Assembly (NCBI GenBank): GCA_910589415.1
Contig: OU342634.1
Location: 372,001 to 436,000 of the forward strand
Length of the DNA: 64,000 nt
Reading direction: 5' to 3'
Source: Malachius bipustulatus
Lineage: Eukaryota; Arthropoda; Insecta; Coleoptera; Melyridae
Part shown: positions 20,480-32,498 of the stretch, piece by piece
Position numbering within the stretch: position 1 is the first letter of the stretch
Layout of the letters: each line of letters opens with the position of its first letter
Translations under genes and position numbers: made by a program
Notes under the pieces: model-generated
The model's input: only the letters and a program-made list of their open reading frames with translations
Database searches by the model: none
Told to the model about the DNA's origin: nothing

Positions 20480-20901
20480 GGCTAAGTGCAGAAAGGGAAG
20501 TACTTCAAAATATTAGTTCTGAGAAAATCAATATAAACTGGGTAGGCACTGCTCTTAATCTGCATCGACGCATTTTTTTTATTAATTAATTGTGCCATGT
20601 AAATAAATAATTATTATGAAGAAGAGCGAGTTTCACTTTGTGTGTTACCTTATCTGTGCCATTATTATTTTTAAAATCTCGAAAATTTAAAACTATTAAG
20701 AGCAGAAAGGAAAGTATTGTTGTAGTACTTCCCTTTCTGCATCAAACGGGATTTTCTGCGTAGCCTATAAGAACAACTAAATCGCATCGCATGACTTTCT
20801 TTCCTGCGCCAAACGATCGGGCTAGGTCGAAACTATATGAAAGCATGTGTAACTCATTTTTCGTTAAAATGTCAGTACTTATTCCCTTTCTGCACTTAGC
20901 C
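20480..20901. repeat. Inverted-repeat element with GCAGAAAGGGAAGTA motifs
   Basis: Starts GGCTAAGTGCAGAAAGGG and ends CCCTTTCTGCACTTAGCC. A third inverted pair of the same motif lies inside at 20702-20742. No clear target duplication, so the class is unknown. Confidence 0.7.
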
Positions 20902-21487
20902 ATTCATTTATTTTTGTGTAAAATCAGACAAGGAGGACTTATTTCTTGATCGATTTTTTTCAACTATAATATGTGAAATTATTAACGATTCCTTTAAATA
21001 TGTTTTCTGTATTTCAAAACTTTAATTTTTATCCAAAAAAATACGAAATATAAAAATTATCATAATTTATTGTTTGTTTTAAGTTTAGTAATAAAAGATA
21101 AAAATACAAGTTATGTTCATTGTCATTAAAATTTCTTGTTTAACGGTTAAAATAAGATTCATATATTATAAGGTAAGCTATATTTCTACACTTCTACAGT
21201 TCTACACTTTTACAATGCTTTTATATAGTTATTGAACAAGAAATATTCAACTAGAAAATTGAGAAATGTTATCCAGAGAAGTAATTTAAAGGCTAGCGGT
21301 TACAACATTATTTATAAAAATCTACATAATATTATTTCGGATTTTTTTGCTCGCGATACTTCTTGATTTTACTCTCAAATTTTATTGAGTTGGTTTAGAT
21401 TCGAAGATAAAGATTATGCCCTGGAAATTTATAAAAGGCTATTTCAACAAATTTTTTCAACTGACTTCAATTTTCCAATATCAAAGG
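20902..21487. other. No gene seen
   Basis: AT-rich sequence without open frames or repeats that I could place. Confidence 0.5.
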
Positions 21488-21716
21488 TTTTTTTTTAAGG
21501 TACATTGGTCTTAACCGTGTAGATAAGACCTAGTCATTCCAATCTAGTAATTTGGCTCTCAGAACTAGCTAATTTGGCCAGACACAAATTTTAAATTTAT
21601 AAATACATAGTTAAATTACCGAGAAATAACCATGCCGAGCTGGGATTTGAACCCAGACGGTGGCAGCGTCAACGGCTCAATAATTATAGTCAGTGACCTA
21701 AACCGCCGCGCTCAAA
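21488..21716 (-). mobile_element. tRNA-derived SINE, copy 1
   Basis: On the minus strand it opens with a tRNA-like head: an A-box-like GGCGGTTTAGGTCACTGAC and a B-box GGGTTCAAATCCCAG about 60 bases later. A body containing GTCTTATCTACACGGTTAAG and an A-rich tail follow. The body recurs at 37605-37700 and 38733-38963. Confidence 0.8.
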
Positions 21717-21872
21717 ATAAAAGTTATTTAATAATAATATAATAAAAAACTCAATCACATTTACATTTTTATGATCTTTGATTTGTTCTCTATTGTCTTA
21801 AATAACTTAAAGTGCTGGACTTCTCTCTCTCGCGTCATGTGGTGAAATTCAGGAACATATATCATATGTCAT

Positions 21873-22999
21873 CCCAAACAGCACACAACATCCAATGGAC
21901 GGGACGATTATGTCCATAATACGTACATGACGTCCATGGACCTTTTGCGCTACATCCATTGGATGTCGTTCTATGTACCATATGTTTTAGTACATCAGAG
22001 GACGTCCGTTCGATGTCCATTGAATGATTCGTTTGTACAAACTCAAATCATGTCCTAGTTTGGACGTCCCATTAATGTACATATTGTGACTTAAAATGGA
22101 CATCCATATCAACACTCTTAACAGCACATCTAATGTTACTCTCAACAGGTTATGAATTTTTTTAGAATTCAATAATTTTGTAACACCACGCAAATAAACA
22201 ATATTTCAAGCAATTAGTCACTTATTATTTACTACAATTATAATTATAAATCTTGTATTACGTTAATTATCAAGAATTGAAGGCCAATAATAGTTCAAAC
22301 GAAGAAAAAGAAGAAATCCATACAAGTTATACCTAACCTAAAAATAAAAATGAAAATTCATTTCGCCTTCAATATTGACGACAATGGTCGTATTAATCTT
22401 TCAGTTTTCGAGGTTTATTAGGTATTTAGAGTTTGTCTATTGCGGTCCCACTATAGCAAAACCTTCATCAATCAGTCAGTTCAGTACGGAAATTGTGTGC
22501 AGTCATATAATACAAAATACAAATAAACAGTGTATAAATAAATTGTGTATTAGTTGTATCATGTGTGGGGTAAGCTGACATTTCAAGAACAGCAATTTCA
22601 GAGAAGCGGCAAGCGAGAAAAATCTTCTATTTTCTGCTAAACGCTTCTCTGAATTTGCTTTTTTAGTAATGTCAGTTACCACACAATTTCCGTATGGATG
22701 AAAATTGTTCATTATTTGATCCACATAATGTACGCTAATGAACGTCCATGTTTGTGACAATGGATGTCCAAAGGACATTTTTTTAATTATACAAATTTGA
22801 TCCAAAAGTAGTCCAGATTTTAATCCATACAATGTCCACTGAAGGACTAACAATGGAGGTCCCAAACTGTGTCATTTGTATCATCCACTGGACATCCACT
22901 GAATGTACGATGTCCATATGTGGATGGCCAATGGATGTCATGGAAGTCCACAGTAGTAATAAAAATGGACATTCATTGGATGTTATTGTGCTGTTTGGG
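21873..22999. mobile_element. Foldback-like element with CCCAAACAGCAC ends and TGGATGTCC arrays
   Basis: The inverted ends CCCAAACAGCACA...ACATCCAATG are about 28 bp, outside which AT occurs at both sides (21871-21872, 23000-23001). The outer 200-250 bp on both sides are packed with degenerate TGGATGTCC/GGACATCCA motifs in both orientations. No transposase. The ends resemble those of the element at 60124-63041, which also shows a 2-bp duplication. Confidence 0.75.
22485..22694. mobile_element. Small palindromic MITE inside the CCCAAACAGCAC element
   Basis: TACGGAAATTGTGTG on the left and its inverse on the right. A central hairpin is built on GAGAAGCGGCAAGCG / CGCTTCTC. The same family recurs at 62121-62283. 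Confidence 0.7.
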
Positions 23000-23001
23000 A
23001 T

Positions 23002-24145
23002 GTCGCCGACTCTTGAAATACCTAATTTTCACAAGAACATTTGAAGAATAAGTATAGGGGTAGTCGTTTATTCTTTTATCAACTAATTTAATTCAAATTT
23101 TGAAGAAAGCAGATGGAATGAGCCTCATGATCTTTTTAGGTTGCCAATAAGTTTTTCTTCATTTTCAATTTATTGTAGGGAGTTGGAGGATTTTTTTGCT
23201 AGTTGAGGAAAGTCTTGCTAACTCGGTTGAGGATGAGTTATGACAAATTCTTATCTCGTTATTGTCGTTTGATACTGAGGCTGCCTAAAATATATGAATA
23301 AAAATTATATTTGGGTAGAACTATAAATTTTCTGAATCCAATCGGTTTAATTTAAGTATGGTTATTGGTTACTCCGCCTTTATATTTTCTGGATTTCAAT
23401 TTATGGGGATGGTGGAGTATAACTCACTCCGAATTTTGGGAAAATTTTTACATAAAACGTTAAGTTATGACCATTATAGACGATATCTTGAAAAAAATTT
23501 GCGGAATATACATAAAATATTGAGAAAAATGAGTTTAAAGTATCATAAAATTTACCAAAAATGACAGTTCAATTTCCATTAAATTCACTAAACTGACAGA
23601 TTCGTAGAACTGAGAATGATCATGTTGTGCAGCGTTGTCATATCTATTATTTATTATTAACATCTTGTGAAATAAAAATATTTTGGTATAATTTGCGAAG
23701 GTTATTGTTTTAATTTTAAAATTTCAAATATTTCTATTCAGAAATACATCAAAAGTTATAAATGGTCCATGCGAGAGGGCAAGGATAATATCACAGAGGC
23801 CGTCAAATAGATAATGGGCCATAAGACTGGTTATTAAAGTTATGTTTGAATATTTTCAGACTGATAATGTACCAATTCATAATTAACTAAATAAAACACA
23901 TTTTTGATTTTGATTTATTTCCTTCTTAAAAAAAATCACATCATAAAACATGAGTTTTTAATTTTAAAATAATATATTATTGACCATAACAACGTGACAA
24001 CGTCGCAAAACATTATATTTTATTGAAGTGTCCATGAATGACATTGTTGACATTTCGATTATTGCCTCACGGTTTTGTTATTTGTTGTGAAGTGTTCAAC
24101 TCATTAAAGGTTATGTCAGTTTAATTAATTATCATCGAAAATTAA
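23002..24145. other. No gene seen
   Basis: AT-rich stretch with short spurious frames only. Confidence 0.5.
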
Positions 24146-24160
24146 AAACCATTTTTAGAA

Positions 24161-24305
24161 AATTTATGTTTTCAACCCTTACTTCGTAGAATCTCTGCAT
24201 ATTTATTGATTATGAATAAAACACTAATGTTTTATAGAATTCTACTGTATATTGACCGATGATAGTAACGTTTCTATCATCGGTCAATATACAGTAGAAT
24301 TCTAT
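24161..24305. mobile_element. 145-bp insertion ending in a long hairpin, with 15-bp target duplication
   Basis: AAACCATTTTTAGAA occurs directly before (24146-24160) and after (24306-24320). The insert starts AATTTATGTTTTCAACCC and ends in a hairpin whose arms of about 33 bp (TAGAATTCTACTGTATATTG...) are perfect around an 8-base loop. The first 37 bp recur at 52612-52650. The long duplication suggests target-primed insertion; family unknown. Confidence 0.7.
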
Positions 24306-24320
24306 AAACCATTTTTAGAA

Positions 24321-25383
24321 GTTATCCTACACATTTAAGAAATGAAACTGTTAAAACAAGTTCAGGGAATGTATTCTAGTTACTTATTTAAGGAGTGTTG
24401 ACAGTGCAGCGTTATATTTTGCCCAGAAAATCGTGAAATAATGGAGCGAGAAAACTGTTGATGAAATGAAAATCTCGAGTTAAAAATTCGTTTTTTTCAA
24501 AATTGTACGAAGGGTCCGCAAATTTTTTTGCTTAAATCGACTTGTTTTAAGGTAAGCTTCCTTCCTATATAGAAATTTTCCTAAAATTCGGAGTGAAGTA
24601 ATCTCCACCAGAACCTTTTCGTCTTTTCGTAGCACACGGCGTGGTCATCCTGAAGCAAAGCATTCATGCATGGTGTAGAGCTCATCTTCTTCGAGGTAGG
24701 ACTGCGACTGAGTCTCACAAATTCGGGAAGCACGATTCACCGGGGTTTGTATTACAGAGCTCGTTTTTGGGCTGGGTGTTGATTGGAGCTCTTGTGTAAA
24801 TAACGATCTCTTTGTGTTGGTACTTGGTTTTCGGTAGACACTGTGCCACACATTTCAATTACATTTGGCATTATAATATAATAATGTAGTATTCAAAGGA
24901 GATTTAAGTTCTTTTCAATTTTAGAAGGATTGAAATAAGATGCTGAAAATCTGACAGAGCTTTTTGAATGAAGTTACTGAACGTCTAACAATTAAATATT
25001 TTTTACTAAAAAATAACAACAATCGTATATTATTGAATTATTGTTTTCACACGTCAAACATATTTTTATTAGGTAAGAAATTAATCCTAATGGCATATGA
25101 GTAAAGTGGGAAGTCATTTGAACTTTTTTAGCTCAAATCGACTGTCCAGGGTATCCAACTTGAAGAAAAAATATCACAGCCAACTTGAATCCAAAAACGT
25201 CTGAAATGGGATATAGTAATTATGATTTATCAGAAGGAAAAGTTCGAAAACGATAACATTGGACAGCGAAAATCAAAATTTATTCTGATAATGAATCATT
25301 CCGATCATTCGTATCAATCGTACCACTGCCAATTTGTGAGTCAAGCTTGGAAGAGGGAATTAATACAACAAGTTACGAATATA
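24321..25383. other. No gene seen
   Basis: Unassigned. 25170-25216 is an inverted partner of 20235-20280 (CGTCTGAAATGGGATATA), probably two copies of one old repeat. Confidence 0.4.
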
Positions 25384-26023
25384 CAGGATGATCCCGAAAT
25401 GGCGGACACGGGTATACAGGATGTTGTAGATGATGTTCAAAAAGACTGTAAATTTAAAACAAAAATTGTTTCCTCGCCTTCGTTACCGAGATATAGGGTG
25501 TCCTTTTTCTAAACTTTAAATCAAAACTGCAGTCAAATTTAAACAACCTCCACTGGCAAAGCACATGATTTGACATAACTATTACGATAGCGTTTGCTTT
25601 TTGTTTTTATTATTATCGGGAACGGAATTACAGGCATTCAAAGTTTACCTATTCCCTGAGTTCAACAAAATTATTCAATGTGGCATCGTTGTTCAAATTC
25701 GAGCTCAACAATGCAACTAAAATAGATTTTGAATAATATTATCGGATTTATGTTTCCCCGCAACGATTATTGTTTTGAACATTGTTGAACTTTCCATTTC
25801 ATATATGTTTCCAAGGTAATATCTATCTGGGTATTATTGTAGACCGACACATTATTTTTTCCTAAAGAAGGGTAGTGCCAGTGTTGTGACTTTTTTTTCC
25901 ACAAAAGTGGTCATATCTTCTTAAGGGAGTCATACTGGAGAAAACAGTAAATAAAACTTAGAATCCTTAATCCACAATGGATGCTGTGGTGCTGTCCGTG
26001 TCCGCCATTTCGGGATCAGCCTG
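25384..26023. mobile_element. TA MITE (CAGGATGATCCCGAAATGG)
   Basis: 640 bp with inverted ends CAGGATGATCCCGAAATGGC...GGACACGG and TA at 25382-25383 and 26024-26025. The inverted repeat is about 40 bp. The inside is AT-rich and non-coding. Confidence 0.87.
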
Positions 26024-26025
26024 TA

Positions 26026-28495
26026 TTTCTTCAGAACCTGAGAACCACCTAGAGAAGTATTTTGTGAAGAAATTTTTTCATGACAACACTGGTACTGGTA
26101 CATTGAAACGAACCGAAATTCATTCAAATAAAAAAAAATATCACCTCTATCAAACACCGCCAATTTGTTTTTCGCTTATCATCTGAGAAATCACCAGCTT
26201 TCAAGGATAAAAATTTCTTTCAAGTTCAAATCTCTCAACCGGAATATTTCTAAAGTAAATAAAGTACCCTATTAGTGCAACGGTCAAAAGAAAACCGAGT
26301 TGCAAAGCTAATTCAAGCTTCCTGACAACACAATAGGAACCATTTCTTCTATTACTCTTATTCACTTCGCGACGAATATTTTTAATAAATTTCAATACCA
26401 ACGTTTCTTTCCCAGCGATATGGTCTAGAGTTGCATTTAGCTAATGTACAAATAAGTGGCCAACCTATTTGAATATAATATAATTTTCTAACCTAAACGA
26501 GACGTAAAGTCTCCATGCAACAAAACTTTTCGAGGTAGGTAGTAAAATTTTATGAACTACCGTGAAATCGCTGTAAAGCTAGAGACACTCTAATGGGCAG
26601 TTTATTGTCCTACAAATAGGAAGAAAACAGATCCTAAATAAACAAACCGCAGGTTGCTTGAGTCTAAATGGCACAGGAAGAGACATTCAAAGGAGACCAC
26701 ACAGTTCAAAGGAAAAGTTCTTTGAATTTACCGACAATATACACGAGGGTCCAGGAAGAGAGCTGGCGATTGAAGGGAGATATCCACGTAGGTACTTAAA
26801 AACTCGTTAGTCAACCCAAGTCCCAAGAGAAGAGACTATGTCGAACATGATTGGTTAGAGGAGACCTAAAATAATCCGATTGGCTGGCTCGGACACCACC
26901 TACGCCCACTGCCGGAGATTTTTTTGAGGAAAGCCGAAGTTTTTGAAACGAAAGCTAGGAGAGTTGAAATTTAACTTTCGAAGCAGTAACTAGTAAAATC
27001 TTAAAGAGCCTTTTAGTGACTTCCTGCCGTTATTTCTCGCACTTCAGTACTACTTCAAGTGATCTAATTTTGTCTCGCGAACGGGAAATTTGTGGAAGAT
27101 GTTTTTTTACCCCGAGTGTTAGTGAAACGAAGATGGAGAGTCAAATCAACAACTGCACACCACCGTCCTCCAAGACCTGCATCGTTGGAAGCCATCCAGA
27201 CGAAGGCCCCGTTGAGCTCCGACACCCCGAGGGCTAATAAAAGGTCAGGTGTACAGTTAACAGCAATTATGATATTTTCTTGCTCATATCTATTTTTTTC
27301 GATCATCTTTACTCGAACATATCCATAACATTTTTTTATCAACCTGTGTGTTTGTAGCGGCTATAGATGTTTCATTAATAATAATAAGTGTACTAGAATA
27401 TTCATTACTTTAAATTTATTATTTTTATAATTATTTGTGAGGTATAGGGATATTATTTTGCAGTTTATTTAATCAAATTTTAAACCGATCATTATCAACC
27501 GATATGGTAAAACAATCAATTTTAGAATGAATTCATGCTAAGGCACTTAAAGCAAAATATGACATGACCAAATGCAATTAATCCACTTAAAACAAGTGGT
27601 TCCGTTTTTGTACAAAACTCTCTTTCGTTTTTCGCATCAACATTCACCAGAATGTAATTAAAAAGGTAGTATGATGACTCATTGGGGTTTTAAGGCTTCC
27701 GTTCAAAGAAAACGCAAGCGTGTGAGTGAGAAGGCAAACAGTGTGATAGTAGTTAGTAGTAGAGCAAAGAAAAGGGTTAAAAGGCCATGTGTGGAACTTA
27801 GACACAATGAGTTCATGTAAGTACCTTTCGATCTAGGACCTGTTAATGAATTATCGTTTGTCTCTACACTGGCGCTCGGAGAATGAGGCAGTGTTAATTC
27901 AATGCAAAATCAAGCTTTTATAAGCATATATGTAATCTAGGTTATTTATCAAAAGATCCGCTGGTTTGGTATTTAGGAGGGGACCTATAAAGTTTATCAG
28001 AATAAAGCTGTTGTAAAACTATAAAGTAAAGAATGGAGATATAAACTATTATATCTCCACAGATAGCACTAGCACTATGGTTTGAATTATTAATTGAATA
28101 AGATCAGTTTCATGATCGTAGATAAGATTTGGTAAATTTTCTTACCAAGACTTATATTTTTTTTTCATTTGTGACTAGAAGGAAATAATTATCAGGTGCA
28201 TTTCCAATAATCAAAACGGTCAAATAGCCGAGTTTTCAGCACAGACTCTAACAGTCAAAAATACCTATTAAATTATCTTTCTAAATGACATTGCTCATCT
28301 ACAATATTTTCCTAGCTCCGTCTAATAATCAGGGAAATTTAGCAGTACTCATAATCCTTACGAAAAGGACCGATTAATTTTATTATCAACATCTCTTCCG
28401 TTTTTCTTCATTTTAAAATGAACCTCTCAACCTTAAAACAGAAAAAGAGCCAAACATTTTCTTTCTTTTTCGAATAATCTTTTATCGACGTTTCC
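26026..28495. other. Unassigned 2.5 kb with one short well-contexted frame
   Basis: No recognised gene. A 34-codon frame at 27132-27236 starts with ATG in a good context (ACGAAGATGG) after a less AT-rich leader. It ends HPEG-stop and is followed by a possible GT site at 27242. Nothing identifies it as a gene. Confidence 0.35.
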
Positions 28496-28978
28496 ATGCA
28501 AAAAAGTACATACACTTCAAATTATCCGACTTTTCCGGAAACCAATCAAGGAAGATGGCCCCGTTTTCTCTGGGACTTCATCGAGAAATTATTATTTTAT
28601 CAAACAAGTATCCGTTCCTGGAAACTACATACTAAGCACATTTTAATTGCTTGTCGTTCATTACAAACAGGAAAAAATCCTATAAATTGTTGTGGCAATC
28701 AAAATCCAACTATTCCAAACATTTATTCACATATATCTTCATGGATTCCTATCCAAATAATCTTTCTTGGAATCTATACTCTAATAAGTTGGTACCATCA
28801 CTATGTGGGAAAACCCAAACCGTTCGTCCTTCTTGGTTTGAGGCTGGCAAAAGAGGATCCAACACCTCTAGCCACTCCCGAGAACCAAGGTACAAGGTTT
28901 TCACGACGCCGTCTCCTCCATGCAGGCAGCAATGTGATCGCGTCGGGTTGGTCCTGGAAGCAGCTTCTTGGCAGCTGA
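28496..28978 (+). CDS. Unrecognised 160-codon open frame
   Basis: Open from ATG to TGA. The first 100 residues look protein-like, with Cys and Pro spread through and one hydrophobic stretch (WIPIQIIFLGIYTLISW) that could span a membrane. From residue ~115 on, the frame runs through two imperfect ~57-bp repeats of the DNA (28830-28890, 28975-29030), and its composition changes. The frame may therefore be accidental. No family recognised and no neighbour suggests a role. Confidence 0.25.
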   Translation: MQKSTYTSNYPTFPETNQGRWPRFLWDFIEKLLFYQTSIRSWKLHTKHILIACRSLQTGKNPINCCGNQNPTIPNIYSHISSWIPIQIIFLGIYTLISWYHHYVGKPKPFVLLGLRLAKEDPTPLATPENQGTRFSRRRLLHAGSNVIASGWSWKQLLGS

Positions 28979-29164
28979 CTGACAAAAGAGAATCCAACAT
29001 CTCTAGCCATTCAAGCGAACCAAGATGGGCTATCACCACGCCACCTCTATTAATTTAGAGCTCTCGCCGTGTGGTAGTTGCCAAGGGTCCCACATAGAAT
29101 TCAACCAGCAGTGTCTAGTCTATCTTAGTTAAGTTGCAGCAGTTAGATTTCAGTAAATCATAAA

Positions 29165-29600
29165 ACCTACTATGCCCAACAAGGCAACAACAAAACCCAA
29201 AACTATATTTAATAACAAATACCATCAACAATTATGTCCAAAAGCGGCTAAACCAAAACTATATTTATAAACAAATATTATCAACAATCATGCCCAAAAG
29301 CGGCTAAACCAAAACTATATTTATAAACAAATATTATCAACAATTATGCCCAAAGCGGCTAAACCAAAACTATATTTATAAACAAATACTATCAACAATT
29401 ATGCCCAAAGCGGCTAAACCAAAACTATATTTATAAACAAATATTATCAACAATCATGCCCAAAAGCGGCTAAACCAAAACCATATTTATAACAAACATT
29501 ATAAACAATTATGCCCAACGAGGCCAAATCAACAGTATATTTTATATCAAATGTGATAAAACCATCACGCCTAACAAGGCATAAATAACAACAATCAAAA
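29165..29600. repeat. Minisatellite, ~56-bp unit
   Basis: Six to seven head-to-tail copies of a unit containing CAACAATTATGCCCAAA, GCGGCTAAACC and AAAACTATATTTATAAAC. The middle four differ by only a few bases; the outer ones are more diverged. Confidence 0.92.
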
Positions 29601-31024
29601 TACCAACAAACATACCTATCAGCCAAAGAGGCCCAACAACAATTATTAAACTTACATCAAAAGTTATCAACAATTATAATAAAATTCTATACCAACCAGA
29701 CGGCCAACGAAAACAACATAATTATTCAGCAATTTGCTGCAACGATAAATATAAAACACTCGAGCGCAAAAGACGTTTCGCACCGTGGGATATTAATTAT
29801 TTGTCGACCCGGCGTGGTCAATTCGCTACCCTCCAGGCTTGGAGATGTTGTTATTTTGTCTTACGTCAGGTGACGGCAGTACTGTTCTCTAAACAATCTG
29901 GTTTTCCTTATCCTAACCTGGTCAGATGATTCATTAACAGTGAAACAAACAGGAATAATGAAAGAGAGAGAGAGAGGAAATTAACTTTACAAGTGACGTT
30001 AGCACTATAAACCAAATAACAAACACAATGCGCAATATTTACTTCTAAGCTTATGAACCAATCATATTCTGTTACTAAGGTAACCAATGACACAATAGAC
30101 TAAGGTCTAATTGTTCTATACAAACAATTTGTTAAAAGTGGACTTAAATTGAAAGTCAATAAATAAACCTATCAAATATACAAAATCAAACAGGGAAAAT
30201 CAAACCCTTTAAAGATAAGCACATTTTTAGTCTTTTTATAAACCTACGAGAAGTTAACTCGAAAGCACCATACCAATAACACATTATTAATTACAAGTAA
30301 TTAATTACAGCAATTAAATCAATGCTCAATTCAGAATAAATTTCGCCTGTCCTGAAGGCTAATTTAAATACTTGCATTATAATCTCACCTAATCCTACAC
30401 CAATTATCCAAAGAACTAGGAAAGCCTAGAAACAATAGCAAAGTGCTAAAACTAAAATTATTAGGTTACTCAGTAACACTCGAGAAGGGGTTACCGATAA
30501 TGCATGATTACATTATTTTAAAATCACATCGAATGTCAAAATGTTTGAACATCATACTCTCCCGAATTTTCTCCTTCTTTTCAGAAATCAAAGGAACCAG
30601 AAGACCATCTCAACCTAGAGGATATAATAAATCAATTATTTATTGACAGATTAATTTAGATTTTCAAGCAGATCAATAAATCAATTAAAATCAATCAAAT
30701 TAAAATTATCATCAAAAGCCAGGGAAACCATTAATTATCAATTCAGTCTAATATTGTTTAATATCTAGGGAAATCAAAACATTTTTCACGAAACTTTGGA
30801 AAGTAATGGAAATTGGAGGAAAACTCCTTAACATTGTAAAATCATTTAAAGACTTAGCTTTTTGAATTAAAATGGTCTGAGAAATGAAATACTTCTTTTA
30901 TTTCTCCCAGCGTCACTTCCCATCAAAACGCTTTCGCTCGCCTTAAAGAACCAGGTCAACTTTTGGTAAGCTTTCAGGAAGGACAACGGAGATTTCCACC
31001 GGGTTTGTACATGACCCCAGTAAG
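29601..31024. other. Unassigned AT-rich region before the gypsy element
   Basis: No gene. A TATA-like ATAAATATAAAACACTC at 29747-29763 is followed by a GC-richer stretch. A short (GA)n sits at 29961-29977. The segment 30890-31024 continues after the gypsy insertion at 36839. Confidence 0.4.
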
Positions 31025-31028
31025 GTAC

Positions 31029-31247
31029 TGTTAGAATACCCGGTTTATTTTAAATTGGCGACAGGGTCAAGCGAACCGAACCGTCGCCGTCGCTGGGAAC
31101 CACGCAATTGCGTCTTTTTTCCCAGGCCAGACCGACGGTGGATCGTGTGAGCGTCGCATGCGCCTAAAGAAGTTTCGGATCTTACGAGGACGGTCATTCT
31201 GGTCCTCAGAGCGCGCCAAATTCAAATATTTCATATGGAATCTAACA
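31029..31247 (-). repeat. 3' LTR (219 bp)
   Basis: TGTTAGAATACCCGG...ATCTAACA, with matched TGTTAGA/TCTAACA ends; one base longer than its partner. Confidence 0.94.
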
Positions 31248-32108
31248 CGGCCATACTGACAGAATTTCGCTCTCGAAATTATTGAGTTTAGTTTCATATT
31301 TTGGTCGGACCGTATACGAGCATAGAATGATGGATTGTCATTTGAATAAAGTGAATGTCACTTGGGTAGTTTATTTACTTATGGATTTTACCGCATACCA
31401 GAGATCTTATCTATTTATTCATTTTATTTATTTAATTTATATATATATATTTTTTCCTCACAAGGAAAGCAATAATTCGGGTAAAAGTATTTTCCCGCTC
31501 GTTATTGGTAGAAGTACATTCAAATACTTACGCCGTGGAGTCAACGTTTTCCTCTCATAGTAACCTTGAATCTAAACATCTATACGGTTTATGGTAATAG
31601 ACGGGAGTATGAGGTTTATTTATAGACCTCACCAATACTCAGTCGAATCGTTCCTCGTGATTTTTATTATTTCCTTTAGTAGAAGGTCAATAATAATGGT
31701 TAAAAATATTTCTCTAGATTTCAATTAGAGCACGCCCGTTCGAATTACAGGTTCTTGTTACTTTGGTTTCGATAAAGAAGAGAAATCATAAGCAAATATT
31801 TATTTTATAAAATAAAGTAGTGAATTTCACTTTAATCCTCAATAAGAAATTAATAGAATAACATTTTATTCTGCTCTGAGCCACGACAGTCCCGACATCG
31901 ACATCGGAGCATTCGGAGCAACCTGCTCTCTGGATCTGGCTCGGGCTCGGTTGACACTCAGCAGGCAGACTGGCCGGCTCCTGACAATGAGTTGCCTTCC
32001 GCTTCCACTTCGTTGTTTGCTGTAATGGGGAAATATTTCTCAAATATCTCACGCTCAGCAGACGTGTATGCGACTCAAGATTTTTATTCATTGGAGAAAA
32101 TTAAATTA
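31248..32108. other. Non-coding 3' part of the gypsy element
   Basis: No env-like frame or motif recognised. A 101-codon minus frame at 31786-32091 has no family resemblance. Confidence 0.5.
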
Positions 32109-32475
32109 TTCACACACACGCGATGAAAATGTCGCATTTGCAACGGGCCCTTTTCATTCTCTACCGTTCTTTTTTTTTCATCACCTTAGAGAAAGACACG
32201 ATGAAAATGTCATACATTTTCGATGGGTCCTTTTGTTCTAAGAGAGACGCGATGGAAATGTCGCACCACTGCGAACATTTGCGATGGGTCTCTTTAATTT
32301 TTTTTCCCGAAAAGACACGATGGAAATGTGACACACATTTACGATGGGTCTTTTGTTCTAGAGAGACGCGATGGAAATGTCGCACCACTGCGAACATTTA
32401 CGATGGGTCTCTTTTTTTTTCCAGAAAAGGCATGATGGAAATGTCGCAGCATTTCCGATGGGTTTTTTATTTTAC
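32109..32475. repeat. Minisatellite in the gypsy 3' region
   Basis: About six units of 50-75 bp, each opening GATGGAAATGTCGCA or a variant, continuing ACATTTACGATGGGTCT and ending in a T-rich stretch plus AGAGAGACGC. Alternating long and short units suggest a two-part higher-order repeat. Confidence 0.88.
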
Positions 32476-32498
32476 GAATTACCTTCCGCAATCAAATA

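Noticed and set aside
21630..21716. Possible tRNA gene
   Set aside because: Boxes A and B are present but the cloverleaf does not close and the body and A-tail are shared with 38733-38963; it is a SINE head.
20235..25216. A 5-kb element bounded by the inverted CGTCTGAAATGGGATATA sequences
   Set aside because: Only ~45 bp match, away from any duplication; more likely two old copies of one repeat.
27064..27342. 92-codon minus frame overlapping the 34-codon frame
   Set aside because: No domain, no splice or promoter context, overlaps other equally weak frames.
29165..29600. CRISPR-like array
   Set aside because: Units are directly adjacent without unique spacers and the context is animal transposons.
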